Positions 1-10,479 of a stretch of DNA of 64,000 bases are shown piece by piece. Both the position numbers and the translations under genes were made by a program. The notes beneath the pieces were generated by a model. It ran no database searches. It had not been told where the DNA came from and saw nothing but the letters and a program-made list of their open reading frames with translations. Every line of letters starts with the position of its first letter. Position 1 is the first letter of the stretch. Source of the DNA: Xylona heveae TC161 (Eukaryota; Ascomycota; Xylonomycetes; Xylonales; Xylonaceae); NCBI RefSeq assembly GCF_001619985.1, contig NW_017264194.1:744001-808000 (forward strand). The letters run 5' to 3'.

Positions 1-1503
1 AGCAAAGGAGAAAAAGCGGCTTGGTGGGCTGAGCGAGAAGCGCTTGATTCTCGTCTGCATGAATTACTAATGAATATTGAGAATATCTGGTTAGGCGGCT
101 TCAGGGGTGTCTTCTCCCAGCAAACTCGACATCCTGAGCTGCTTGGACGGTTCCAACAATCGTTTGAGAATTCGCTAAACAAGCACCTACCGTCGAGACT
201 GAAGAAGGGAAAGGCTGCCACAAAAATCACGCTTGATCCTCGCATTTTGGAGCTGTTTGTAGGCCTTCAAAGAACGAACGAAGAGGAAGAAGAATTGGAC
301 GAACCTTTGACTGATTTGCTGTACTTTGTGGTGGATATCTTGCAGTTCCACGGTGAACGCAATGCATATGACGAGATTGACTTTGATTCGGTGAGGGATT
401 TCCGTTTGAATAATTTCACTTTTAATGTTTCCTTGACTAATTTATGGCATAGCTTGTGGTCGAAACACAGGATGCGTTGCGGGCTTATCACCGCACTGCT
501 GAAGCCGAGGCGGACAACAATGAGCAGCACACTATTCTTATCCTGGACAAGACGCTTCATTCCATCCCATGGGAATCCTTGCCCTGCCTTTCCGGGCTCT
601 CTGTCTCACGACTCCCATCTCTTGGAAGCTTGCGAGATCGGATTCAGGATGTGAAAAAGCGATCGGCCGCCGAGTCCGAGAAGACGGCCACGGAAGATCT
701 GGAGATCGACGGCTCGAACGGAGCATTCATTCTGAATCCAGGTGGAGACTTAAGTGCAACACAAGCGGCCTTTGAAGCGCCGCTCAACAGGTAAGATTCA
801 CGATTCTTTTTGGTTCAAATCTTCCCAATATGGTTTGAATGGCCGCAATATGAAGTGGTGCTAACGCGGCGCGATATTCAGTTTGCGAAACTGGTCGTCC
901 ATTGTTAAGCGTGATCCTACGACGACCGAGCTCGAGTCTATCCTTTCCTCCCGCGACATCTTCCTCTACTTTGGCCATGGCAGCGCGTCACAGTACATTA
1001 GTCTGCGGTCCGTCAAGAAACTGGACCGCTGCGCCGTGGCCTTCCTCATGGGCTGTTCGAGCGGCAATCTCACCGAAACAGGCGAGTTCGAACCATACGG
1101 TACTCCCATCTCTTACATGCAAGCTGGGAGCCCCGCTCTTGTCGCCACGCTGTGGGATGTCACGGATAAGGACATTGATCGTTTCGCCAGTGGCACCTTG
1201 GAGCGGTGGGGACTACTCTCTCAAGGGGCATGCCAAATAAAGCCTCACCCTAAACAACCTAAGAGGCGTAGTGGTGGTGTGAGCACGGTTCCGCAGTCAT
1301 CATCATCATCATCAACATCCTCCCGTCGCGCAATGGGTATGACATCAGCAAAATCCAAAGCTGCTAAAGCTGCGATGGGAGAGAAACCAAAGAAGAAGGA
1401 AAGCCTCGTACGTGCCGTTGCGCAGGCGAGGAATGATTGCTATTTGAGATACTTGAACGGTGCGGCGCCGGTGGTATATGGTGTACCGGTATATTTGTCT
1501 TGA
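1..1503 (+). CDS. ESP1: Separase (caspase-like cysteine protease, peptidase C50), C-terminal part; 5' end outside window
   Basis: Separase cleaves the cohesin kleisin Scc1/Rad21 at anaphase onset in the nucleus. I read join(1..390, 453..790, 882..1503), giving 449 C-terminal residues. Introns 391-452 and 791-881 have GT/AG ends and restore one frame. The catalytic dyad is visible: His in YFGHGSASQYI (codon 976-978) and Cys in FLMGCSSGNL (codon 1054-1056), followed by the family block EPYGTPISYMQAGSP and VATLWDVTDKDIDRF. Upstream lies ILDKTLHSIPWESLPCL, also typical of separases. After the protease core is a basic, Ser/Lys-rich linker, then ARNDCYLRYLNGAAPVVYGVPVYLS to the stop. Fungal separases are about 1,600-2,200 residues, so most of the gene is to the left. 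The family assignment is firm; the symbol is by homology (bimB in Aspergillus). Confidence 0.95.
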
Positions 1504-2190
1504 TCTCGTTTCGTCTCAATAACGATTATCAGATGGGACTTGACAAGCGCTTTGATATTACAGGCTTTGTGCCCAATTTTCTTTTTTTTTCTTTGTCTAT
1601 ATGTTCAATACGTAGTATCCACTGCATACTTGGCGAATGGGTTTCTATTTGACATTATTGTTTTCTCATTTTTTTCTTTCTTCTTTGAAGCATGTTCATC
1701 GGTCACGCAAAAGGGGGTTATAAGTCTTTAGATTTAGTACGGGTTGCATTATTGCATTATCTTCACTTTAACTTCTTTCTTGTATCTTTTAGAGATTTCT
1801 TCTAGGTTACTTTCTCCGTTTAAGATATTTGAAGTGTCACATATTATTTTCTAGAGGACTATAGGATTGGCATATAAGATTAGCAACCTGCTTTAAGTTA
1901 CCCCTTATCGCATCGTATTTTTGAACGTGTGACTTGTCATGATCGTAATTACAGCTGATGCAAGGAAGAAGACTGCCACGATAATACTATAGGAATATTG
2001 GACCCAAAAACATAAGTCTCTCATTGACTAATATTGTCTTTTGCACAAGTGACGCTCCATGGTATCACGTTCGTATAGAACTTAACTGTTCAGATGCTAC
2101 TACCTCGTTTGATATATATTACATAGTACTATGCAGATACTTTAACTACTATATGTATATATATATATATTCACTCGGGAGATGGATCCT
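1504..2190. other. Intergenic, convergent 3' ends of separase and sirtuin
   Basis: No coding signal seen. The stretch is AT-rich with T-runs downstream of separase, and a short TA dinucleotide run at about 2156-2170 just before the sirtuin stop. It most likely holds the two 3' untranslated regions. Confidence 0.6.
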
Positions 2191-3829
2191 TCATCTCCGT
2201 ATGTCTTTCATCTGCTCGACCAAGAGCGGCAGCGCTTCATTCGCGCTGTGGCCGCATCGCACACCTGCTTCGCCGCGATTCGTTTGCGCCATTTTATAGT
2301 GATTGTCGGTGTTAACCGAATTATCTGCAGAAATCAAGTCCGCAAAAAACACCTCTTCGCCGCGCACGCCGCCCATGTTGAGCACGCCGACAGGCATGCC
2401 GCGGTCTGTCGCGCGCTTGACAAGTCGCCAGGCAGAATACGTCGCGAGACTGCTACCCACGACGAGAATGCGGCTGGCGTTATCGATCATGTCTTCGGCC
2501 GAGTGTTTCGTTTCAGGACTGATGGATTCGCCGAACATGACGACGGCGGGTTTGAGAATGCCTGCGTGTATTGTAGAGCTGGGTCCGGATCCGGGTCCGC
2601 CTGCCGCCGCCGCCGCCGCCGCCGCCGCCGCGGGCCTTGAAGAAGGCGATACAGAAGAATGTGAAGCAGATGAAGAGGAAGAAGAGGAGGAAGAGGTGGA
2701 GGAGGAGGAGGAAGGATCAACATCAGAAATGTATCTCGACGGTTCAGAAAACAACGGGTAGGTATCCGTATTCGCTGTCGCACTGCTCGGGGGCACCCAC
2801 GCGCCGTCCTTATCCACATGGACATTCTTCGACGGATCCGCCAAACAGGTCGGACACGCGGGATACCGAAACGTGCTATAGGGCGCGTCGGGCAAGTCTA
2901 CGTCGCCGTCTGGATTCGTGCGTAGGCCCTTTTTCCGCCGCTCGTCCGGGTTCTCGGTCAGCAGGGCCCCGCTGGCGAGCATCTCGTTGAGAAAGTCTGC
3001 CCAGGCGGGGTTCAGGCGCGCGAGATCGTCCTGGAAAGCTTGCCGCGGCATGTGGGTCTTGCATGTCAGACATACGAGAGAGCGGAGGTAGCCGTGGAGT
3101 TCGAGGGTAGGGAGGGTCGGGTGCGCGAGTGGGTGGAAGGAGTCGACGTCTGTGTTGGATGTGGTTGTTAGTGGAATGTTGTGGAGAGATTTCTTGGCCT
3201 CTGAGGTGAAGAGTTTGTGGAGGATGGGGGGCCAGTGATTCCGAAAAAAAAAAAAAAAAAAAAAAGAGATCAAGCCATTAGAGGTATTACGCACTCTGTG
3301 TAATCACCCCGCTGAGCCATCCCATGTCTCCCAACGTCTTGACTGCCCAGTGCGCGTTATTCGGCCGACTGCGCGATAGGACGGGCCATCCTAGGAAACT
3401 CCGCGCCCAGTAACGCTTGCGCGCTTCGTGATTGTGTATGAACTCGTTAAAGTAAATAGGTCGGTAGGTCTTGTTGAGCGTATATGTTCCATTTGGGCCA
3501 CGATAGTCTGCTAGCCCTGAGGCGACCGAGATGCCGGCTCCCGTGAGGAGAACTGTCTTGTTGTGGCGCGGATCTATGTTCGGGTCGAACGATGATGACG
3601 ATGCTGCTGCTGAAGAAGATATCGATGGAGGCTCAAAGCTATTGGGCACAGGACTGGATTTGAAAAGCGGGCCCGTAATGGGATTTGGGCGCCATGATTT
3701 GGATGCCGGAGCGGAGATGAATTGTGCGAGTGCACTCACTGCGCCGGCAAGAGTATTTGCTGATCGGGGAACAATTAGAGGTGGTGGGAGAGGTCCCGTA
3801 TAGGGAATTCGCATCAACGGTTTCTGCAT
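2191..3829 (-). CDS. Sirtuin, NAD-dependent deacylase of the SIRT4 (class II, mitochondrial) type
   Basis: I read complement(join(2191..3149, 3295..3829)), 497 residues. The intron 3150-3294 (donor GTGCGT) splits the Asn codon of the TQN(V)D motif, and joining restores GVITQNVDSFH. NAD site: GAGISVASGLADYRG at residues 97-111. The catalytic His is in LELHGYLRSLVC. Two Cys pairs (CLTC and CPTC) form the zinc knuckle. MFGESI, VVGSSLATYSA and VGVLNMGG complete the Rossmann fold. The TQNVD..H and GES spacing fits SIRT4-type enzymes, which act on acyl-lysines in mitochondria. The N-terminal 90 residues are Pro/Ser-rich with few acidic residues and could be a presequence. Odd feature: after the zinc knuckle there is a low-complexity insert of Ser runs plus about ten Ala, encoded by a GCC repeat, making the protein longer than the usual 300-400. 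Confidence 0.92.
2603..2630 (-). repeat. GCC/GGC triplet repeat inside the sirtuin CDS (poly-Ala)
   Basis: About nine GCC triplets on the + strand, read as GCG/GCC-type Ala codons on the minus strand. It keeps the frame and lies in the low-complexity insert of the sirtuin, so length variation would be tolerated in steps of one codon. Confidence 0.85.
3244..3265. repeat. A22 homopolymer in the sirtuin intron
   Basis: Twenty-two consecutive A on the + strand, that is a T22 tract in the transcript sense, inside the only sirtuin intron and about 95 nt before its acceptor. Length is likely unstable in sequencing and in populations. Confidence 0.9.
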
Positions 3830-4551
3830 GAGTAGAGACGCAGTAAAGACATGGTACGGCTTTATTTTTTATCTCCGCGTGTGTTGATTGCTGTCACGTA
3901 GAGCGATTCGAAGTAGTCGCTTATGCTGGGAAACTGAAGGAAAAGTTGGAAAATGCTAGCAGAAATGAAGACTTTAAGAGAGAAGAAACGAATTCAAGAG
4001 AAAAAGTGACAGATTTGTGACTGTCCGCGGTGACAAGCATGGCGTTTCTGCCTCATTGTTTCGTCTCTTCGTTCCTGACGCCAAATGGAATGCGTCATGG
4101 TTTGGCTAGATCGGGAATGGTATTGACTATCCAGGCCTTATGGTTACCGTACATAACCTTGGCGGAAGGGATTCCGCGCGGGACCGGGGACGCAAGCGGA
4201 GAGTGGACGGATTAATTAGCGGCCCGCGGTGAGACGACATCATTGAGCATACCGGTGTATACACGTAAACACCCCGCATAATCCCGGGATTCGATTTCCG
4301 ACGGGGATATGCCAAATCCGTCCCTTATTGCCGTTTGAATCGGTATATATAAGAAAGCTTTGGAAAGATGCTAGGATGATCTCGTTTCACTTGTAACATG
4401 TTTGCATGATCATTGATGAATAAAGCTGGTGGTGCACTGATCGACTTCGTGCTGTTTCACTCGTCATCAATTATTTTATTTGGTTTTCTCAGTCTTGAGC
4501 CATCATTATTTCAGCTTCAGAGAATCATAAACTGTTGAGAATTACAATCTT
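3830..4551. other. Divergent promoter region, sirtuin and Fe-ADH
   Basis: 722 bases between the start codons of two divergently transcribed genes. No coding potential was seen. The only clear element is the TATA-like run listed separately. Confidence 0.6.
4341..4351 (+). promoter_or_regulatory. TATA-like box upstream of the Fe-ADH gene
   Basis: The + strand carries GGTATATATAAGAAAG about 200 bases before the ATG at 4552. Position and sequence fit a TATA element for this gene with a long leader; no transcript data are available to confirm. Confidence 0.4.
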
Positions 4552-5908
4552 ATGCAAGAAAAAATGCCCTCGTCTCAAGAAACTTGCCGTCCTGCATTCC
4601 CGGATCAGGAGGAGCCTCGCATCAGCTTTGGCCTTCCGTTCCATGAAACCTGCCGAAAACATGTCGAGGAGACGTTTCACGCGTCAAAAGTATATATCAT
4701 TGCGTCAAACACCTTAGCCAATAAGACAAATGCTCTCAAAGATCTGAAGACTGCGCTTGATGGAAGGATTGCTGGCGTTCGAGTTGGCATGCGTCCACAT
4801 ACTTTCATGAGCGAGGTACTCGACATTACACATGAAGCTCGCAAAGTGGACGCCGACTTGATCGTCACGCTTGGTGCGGGAAGCTTGTCTGATGCTGCCA
4901 AGATTATTGCGCTTGTAAGCCCTTAATTTCCGGTTATTTTTCCATACAAAGACATTTCATCATGACTCGACCATCTAAGTCCGAAATTGCTAACAGCCTC
5001 TAAATCAGGCTCTTGGCAATGACGTTGAAACCGAAGAAGATCTCTTGAATCTCCCAAGCACTGCAAACAGAGACGCCAAAGCCAAGCCTCCAAAATGTCC
5101 AGTAATTTGCATTCCCACATCCCTTTCTGGTGGCGAGTACAGCGATTTTGCAGGCGTTACTAGGGACAGCGACCATGAAAAAATCCAGTTTATGGAACCT
5201 CTTCAGGGACCTCGATTGATCATTCTGGACGCAGATCTAGCGGTCTCAACGCCGCTCAGAATGTGGATTGGTTCTGGAGTTCGTGCTTTGGACCACTGTG
5301 TCGAAGCATTGTGTGGTAGTCAACGCGATGAACTTGCCGATGATGGCTGTATCAAAGGTCTGAACGCTGTGGTGCCTGGTTTATTGCTATCAAAACAGAA
5401 CCCATCAGATGCACATGCACGACATGAATCACAGATAGGCGTGAATTTCGCCATGGTTCCATTACACCGCACTAAATATACTCGCATGTTTGCCGAAATG
5501 GGTGGTGCAAGTCATGGCATTGGTCACATGTTGGGTCCGCTTGGTGTCGCTCATGGCGAGACGAGCTGCATCTTGTTGCCGGCTGTATGCAAGTATAATG
5601 CGCAACATGACAGTAAGAGAAGCATCGAGAGGCAGAATATCGTTTCACGGGTCCTGTGGGGTATTGATGTCGCAAGAGAGACTTTCGAGAGAAGGGGGCT
5701 CAAGGAGAATAACTCAGACCTTGGAGACCTGATCGATGCGATTGTTCGAGAACTTGATATGCCTCGAACTCTGACTGAAGTTGGTATTGGCAGAGACAAG
5801 CTTGATCAGCTGGCCGAAAATAGTTTGAGAGATATTTGGGTATGGAATAATCCTGCGCCGTTGAGAACCAAAGAGCAAGTCATGGATATATTGGAGCAGT
5901 GTATCTAG
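4552..5908 (+). CDS. Iron-containing alcohol dehydrogenase family enzyme, maleylacetate-reductase-like
   Basis: I read join(4552..4914, 5009..5908), 420 residues; the intron 4915-5008 has donor GTAAGC and acceptor AATCAG and keeps phase 0. A second ATG four codons in (4564) is an alternative start. Family signs: the nucleotide-binding GAGSLSDAAK, then CPVICIPTSLSGGEYS, and the metal-binding set ALDHCVEALCG (about residue 215), GGASHGIGHMLG (about 289) and LGVAHGETSCILLP (about 302). Members are NAD(P)H-dependent dehydrogenases with Fe or Zn; maleylacetate reductases of aromatic catabolism share this fold. The SHGIGH..GVAHGE signature is intermediate, so the substrate is not settled. It is convergent with the FAD monooxygenase downstream, whose stop is 278 bases away. 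Confidence 0.88.
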
Positions 5909-6186
5909 CTTAAGTAAGAGATATTTCTAATAATACAAAGAACCCATGTCAGCAAGTTTTGTATAGTGAAGAAGCATCTCTATTTCAAGTACATCTCACC
6001 CACGATCCTTCCATCGAGAAGGATTGGATACATCAGCGGCAATGCAAATGTTTTGTGAGTGGCGAATAATAGGAAATCTATAGCCACAATTTAGGCAGAG
6101 GAGCAGGGTTGTACATAGCTGTATTATTTATACAATAGCTTTCGAGCCGGCATTATTCGAGGTTTTTGGAATCGTTATCCAAAAGT

Positions 6187-7407
6187 TCAAATGCAGACAG
6201 GCTTGCATTGTTCAGGCGACGGGCAATTGAAAATGCTTTTTCCGCCCTGGAAACTGCCTTCAACAGCCGGGCGAACGTATTCTCTCATCTTTGCCTCGTA
6301 TTTGGTGATACTAGTGGTTGAAATGCCATCCTCGACAATAATCCTGCATAGTTCTGCCGCATCACGCAACGCAATCGCCGCCCCAGTGCCAGCGGATGGG
6401 GACATTGGATGTGCTGCGTCTCCAAGCACAGTGATTCGGCCATTTGATTCCCATGGGGGGATTTCTGGACGGCAACTAAAAATCCTGATGGTAGAAGCTT
6501 GAGCATGGTCCTGGAGCTCTAGAATTGCTCGAGCAGCTGGATGCCAGTGACTTGTCACATTGAGGGACAGCTGGGCTACTTCTGCCCCAGAGAGGGATAA
6601 CAGCTTCTGATCGTCCTCTATGCCATATGGAGCTTTTCGAGAGGCAAGAACCCAATACATATAGTCTGGAGGAAGTAATAGTTCTGCCTTATCCACAGTC
6701 CGCTCGAATCTCATCGGTTCGAACAATAGGCTGAGTGGCGTGCTATCCCGTATCATGGTCATTTTCCCAGTGCTAAGTGGCAACGCTCGTTCGACCAATT
6801 CTGGCGTCAGAGGCGTTTTTCCGTAGATGGCGGCACCGTCAGTGTCATAAATTTGATACTGAGGAAGATACTGCTTCCGTACAGCTGAACGTACACCATC
6901 TGCTCCAACGATCAAGTCGCCCTCCTCAACCGTGCCGTCACGGAAGACCGCCCTCACCCCTCCAGGGATGATCTCGTACCGGTCAAATACTTTGCCAAAA
7001 GAGATATGCTCCTCAAGTCCATGGAGTAATGTAGACCGAAACACTGTTCGGTCAACAGAGTAAGGGCCTAGCTTCGAATTTATCTGCGCTTTGGCCATCA
7101 TATGTGCTCGTGCTGGATCTATGGCAGCCTGGGCTGCATCCAGGTCCACACCATTCACCCTCGCCATGCCGTCTACCATCTTGGCACATGTTTTTTCAAA
7201 TAATTCCCAAACGTCGACCGGCAGAGCTTGGCGCAGCGCTTCAGCTCCCTGGGGATTCAGGCGAATTCGATATCCTTGTGCTCGAAAGTCCCGCGTATCA
7301 TCTCGCTCGAATATCTGCACATGTACACCAGCACGCTTGAGGCCCTGAGCTAGAGTCAGGCCGCCCAAACCTCCGCCAATAATTAAGATGCGAGGTCGGG
7401 AGGACAT
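6187..7407 (-). CDS. FAD-dependent aromatic-type monooxygenase (salicylate hydroxylase-like)
   Basis: Single exon of 406 residues. I take the ATG at 7407 (MSSRPRILIIGGG) because the dinucleotide-binding motif IIGGGLGGLTLAQGL follows at once; the frame stays open a little upstream but has no earlier ATG. The second FAD signature GADGVRSAVRK is in the middle, and the third, GDAAHPMSPSAGTGAA, near residue 328. These three motifs define class A flavoprotein monooxygenases (FAD_binding_3), which use NAD(P)H and O2 to hydroxylate small, often aromatic, substrates. No membrane segment or signal peptide is seen. The gene is convergent with the Fe-ADH gene and divergent from the CDF transporter. The substrate cannot be read from the sequence. 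Confidence 0.9.
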   Translation of the reverse strand: MSSRPRILIIGGGLGGLTLAQGLKRAGVHVQIFERDDTRDFRAQGYRIRLNPQGAEALRQALPVDVWELFEKTCAKMVDGMARVNGVDLDAAQAAIDPARAHMMAKAQINSKLGPYSVDRTVFRSTLLHGLEEHISFGKVFDRYEIIPGGVRAVFRDGTVEEGDLIVGADGVRSAVRKQYLPQYQIYDTDGAAIYGKTPLTPELVERALPLSTGKMTMIRDSTPLSLLFEPMRFERTVDKAELLLPPDYMYWVLASRKAPYGIEDDQKLLSLSGAEVAQLSLNVTSHWHPAARAILELQDHAQASTIRIFSCRPEIPPWESNGRITVLGDAAHPMSPSAGTGAAIALRDAAELCRIIVEDGISTTSITKYEAKMREYVRPAVEGSFQGGKSIFNCPSPEQCKPVCI

Positions 7408-8174
7408 TGGAAATGGGATAATCTCGGTAATATTACACAGCAAATGGAAACAAGAAGAGAGGTCAGATTTATTTTAACAAATGACAATTGTGGTTCAATT
7501 ATAGGTTTGTATAATTTCTTTCATGTGCTGGGCTTTAGTTCGCTATTCATCTTCATGTGTAGGACTTTCTTACATGATTGAATGCTGACGGCTCGTCGAG
7601 CCATGATGTCAGAATTTCGGGTCGGAGGTTCTGCAGCGGTCAACACTGATACGATTATTGGCACAATAGTGTTCTTCCGAGACCCCGATAGTCATATTTA
7701 ATTATTTGTCAATTTAATTTAATCCAATTGAACTAAATCAAATTCTGTGTTGCTTTTCGTTTGCTGCTGTCCGGGGGCTGGTTAGTTGAAGCCACACAGG
7801 TTCCCTGATTCCCTGCTCTCAGCATCGGTAGGTTCGGTATCACTACCTCCGATGGGCGAGAGCTAGTGATTAGCGTATTCTGACATAATCATAGGGTTTG
7901 GCGTGTTGTTGTTTCTCCATCCAATCAGGCCATCCCATATGTTTCTTGCCAAGTGAATTTCTGCCAAGAGGACTGAGGGACTGCACTTTCGTCTTCTCTC
8001 GCGTGTCGAAATGTTCTCTTGTCTGGCTGATGCAATAACTGATTGCGCCATGAGAAGAGCCAATTTTCATGCTCACACAGGTACAACTGATAACTGCAAC
8101 TACCTTTGTGTCTACTGAAATCTCTCATTCTGATTTGATTGCTGCTGGCGTCTCGTCACCCCCTTGGCTTCCAC
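7408..8174. other. Divergent promoter region, FAD monooxygenase and CDF transporter
   Basis: 767 bases with no convincing gene. Short open frames on the minus strand (7863-8128) overlap each other in several frames and look like chance. AT-rich around 7680-7745. Confidence 0.55.
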
Positions 8175-9745
8175 ATGCCGTTCCCACGATGCATAAGCCA
8201 CGGGGTGACAACTCCCTCCACACGTGTGAGACCTTCGGTGAGGCGACTAAACAGTAGACGATGGCTGCAAGTAACCCCAGGAACACCAACACCGCAAGGG
8301 ACTCGCGTTGTTTGGTGCCAAACCACTGAGCTCTCCAGTGCAGCCCGGCCCCAGAGATTTCCAGTCACAACGAACCCGCTTCGATCAGCATTCCCACCAT
8401 TGCGTTCATTCGTCCCTCTGCCTGTCGCCATCATGGGTACACAGAAACGCACACATATCGGCCATTCTCATGGTCATCACCATCACCATGAGAACACCTA
8501 CCTCATTTCTACCAATAAAAAGGATGCGGGCGTCCGAATAACGCGAGTCGGGTTGTTTGTCAATCTGGGCATGGCTGTGGGAAAAGGTGTTGGAGGTTAT
8601 TATTTCCACTCGCAAGCGCTTGTAGCCGATGCGATTCACTCCTTAACAGACTTGGTTTCTGATGTCATGACTTTGGCTACTGTCTCCTGGTCGCTGAAGC
8701 CTCCGTCTTCCCAATTTCCCAGTGGCTATGGCAAGGTGGAAAGTCTGGGCTCGCTCGGCGTAAGTGGGCTCCTGTTCGTGGGCGGAATCTGGATGGGAAT
8801 CAATGCATTAGGCGCTCTGGGAGCGCAGCTTTTCCCGGACTTTATGGAGACTTTAGCTCAACTAGGCATCTTTGGTCACTCTCACGGCCATGGCCATGGT
8901 CACAGCCATAGCCACACAGACCTTGGACCAAACATCAACGCAGCTTGGCTTGCGGGCGGTTCAATCGTGATCAAGGAGTGGCTTTACAGAGCAAGTAAGT
9001 GCTTCAGCACAACCGTGGCCCAGTTATGCTTCAGTGACTGACCATGCACTGCTCTTTAGCCATCAAAATTGCTAGGGAGCGAAAGTCTTCAGTATTAGCT
9101 TCGAACGCCGTCCATCACCGCATCGACTCATTGACTGCACTGGTAGCCTTGGTCATGATTGGAGGCTCGCATTTTCTCGAACACGCAGCATGGCTAGATC
9201 CGGTCGGGGGCGCGATAATCTCACTCATGGTCATTCGTGCGGGATTCAGCAACAGCAAAGCTGCTCTGATGGAGCTTGCCGACGCAGGAGTCGATGACGA
9301 GATGAGAGACTCTGTGAAACGAGCAGCCTTGAAGGCACTCAAGTCTGACTACTTGGCCAACTTTGGTAGCTTGTCTGATGGACAGCAAGTTGAAGTAAGA
9401 GATGTGCAGGGCATCAAGTCAGGACAGAATTACTTGATGGATGTTGAGCTGTCTGTTCCAAGCGATTGGACACTCGAGCGCACACACCCCATTGAAGAGG
9501 CCGTCCGTTTGCAAATTGGCAGCAAAGTGCGCGGCGTGCGACGCGTCAGAGTACGATTTGTTGCACATGAACGTCAACAATCCGACTTTGTCGACGAATT
9601 TATTCGACCGGAGCTCAGCACAAGAGGAAGCCCCGAACCGGAGGAAGACCGTGAAAATCACAATCACGATGACCATCATGAACGTGATCATGGGCAAACA
9701 CATACGCATCAACTGCCGGACAGTAATGCGCATAAACGACGATAA
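8175..9745 (+). CDS. MMT1: Cation diffusion facilitator, mitochondrial iron/zinc transporter (Mmt1/Mmt2-like)
   Basis: I read join(8175..8994, 9060..9745), 501 residues; the intron 8995-9059 (GTAAGT..TTTAG) restores YRATIKIARERKSS. The first 80 residues are Arg/Ser/Thr-rich with almost no acidic residue and contain RRW near a likely cleavage site, which fits a mitochondrial presequence; this supports the ATG at 8175 rather than the internal one at 8433. CDF metal sites appear as ADAIHSLTD and SNAVHHRIDS (His/Asp pairs). A His-rich N-terminal patch, a second His/Gly loop (GHSHGHGHGHSHSH) and a His-rich tail are typical metal-sensing loops. About six membrane segments lie between residues 120 and 370, then a C-terminal cytoplasmic domain. 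Yeast relatives move iron across the inner mitochondrial membrane; the ion here is inferred. Confidence 0.88.
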
Positions 9746-10479
9746 ATGGGTCTTCTTATTTTTCGATTACATTTGATCACATTTGATCCATGTTTGATCA
9801 GGGAGATAATTTCCAATGTTCAAATATTTTCATCTCATCAAAAATTTTCAGGAGCGTGGGTCTTAACCGGAGATACTGCTTTAGAAGGCAGAATTCCAAT
9901 TCATCTTTGACAATTTGATTGTCACCCGATTTGCGAATCTAATGGACCTGATATAAGGGACATCTACTAGAGACCATGGCATACACTGGAATAGAGCGGT
10001 TTTACGTGCTCATTCATATGCTCACTGCCTTTGCTTGAAGCATTTCATGTAGCGCATACTATATGTTAAAATAGCAAAACAACCTTTTCCTTTGCTGGGT
10101 ATTTGCAATCATTTCTATAGTCCTTGTGTGTGTGTGTGTCTCAGCGTGATCGTAGATCTCATGAAGACTGGGAAGACAATGTGTGCACTGTTGGATGACC
10201 AAGTCTACCGTAATCAGATAAGATGTGGTTCCTGAATTTGCTCGGGGATGGTGAACCCGTAGGTAAGGGAAGTTACGTCAGTCCTGCCCTCGTACCCGGT
10301 TGTGTACTGCGGTGGGTGGGACCGCAATGAGGGATAGTGGGACTGCAACATCACTACGTAAACGTTTTGTACGAGACATTCCTTTCAATTCTTATAGAAA
10401 AGGCTCTCTGGAGTTATTACGAAGATTTCAATTCGACTGCTACTTCTCTGTATATTCTAAGCACACCTGGGTTTTCATC
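9746..10479. other. Intergenic, 3' of CDF gene and promoter of xylulose kinase
   Basis: 734 bases, no gene seen. A short GT dinucleotide run lies at about 10123-10138. The frame of xylulose kinase is open upstream to about 10300 but has no good start and no family similarity there. I saw no convincing XlnR (GGCTAA-type) or paired CreA site. Confidence 0.5.

Noticed and set aside
10300-10479. N-terminal extension of xylulose kinase
   Set aside because: The frame is open but lacks a good ATG and the kinase family begins at [15 protein letters not shown] (10480).
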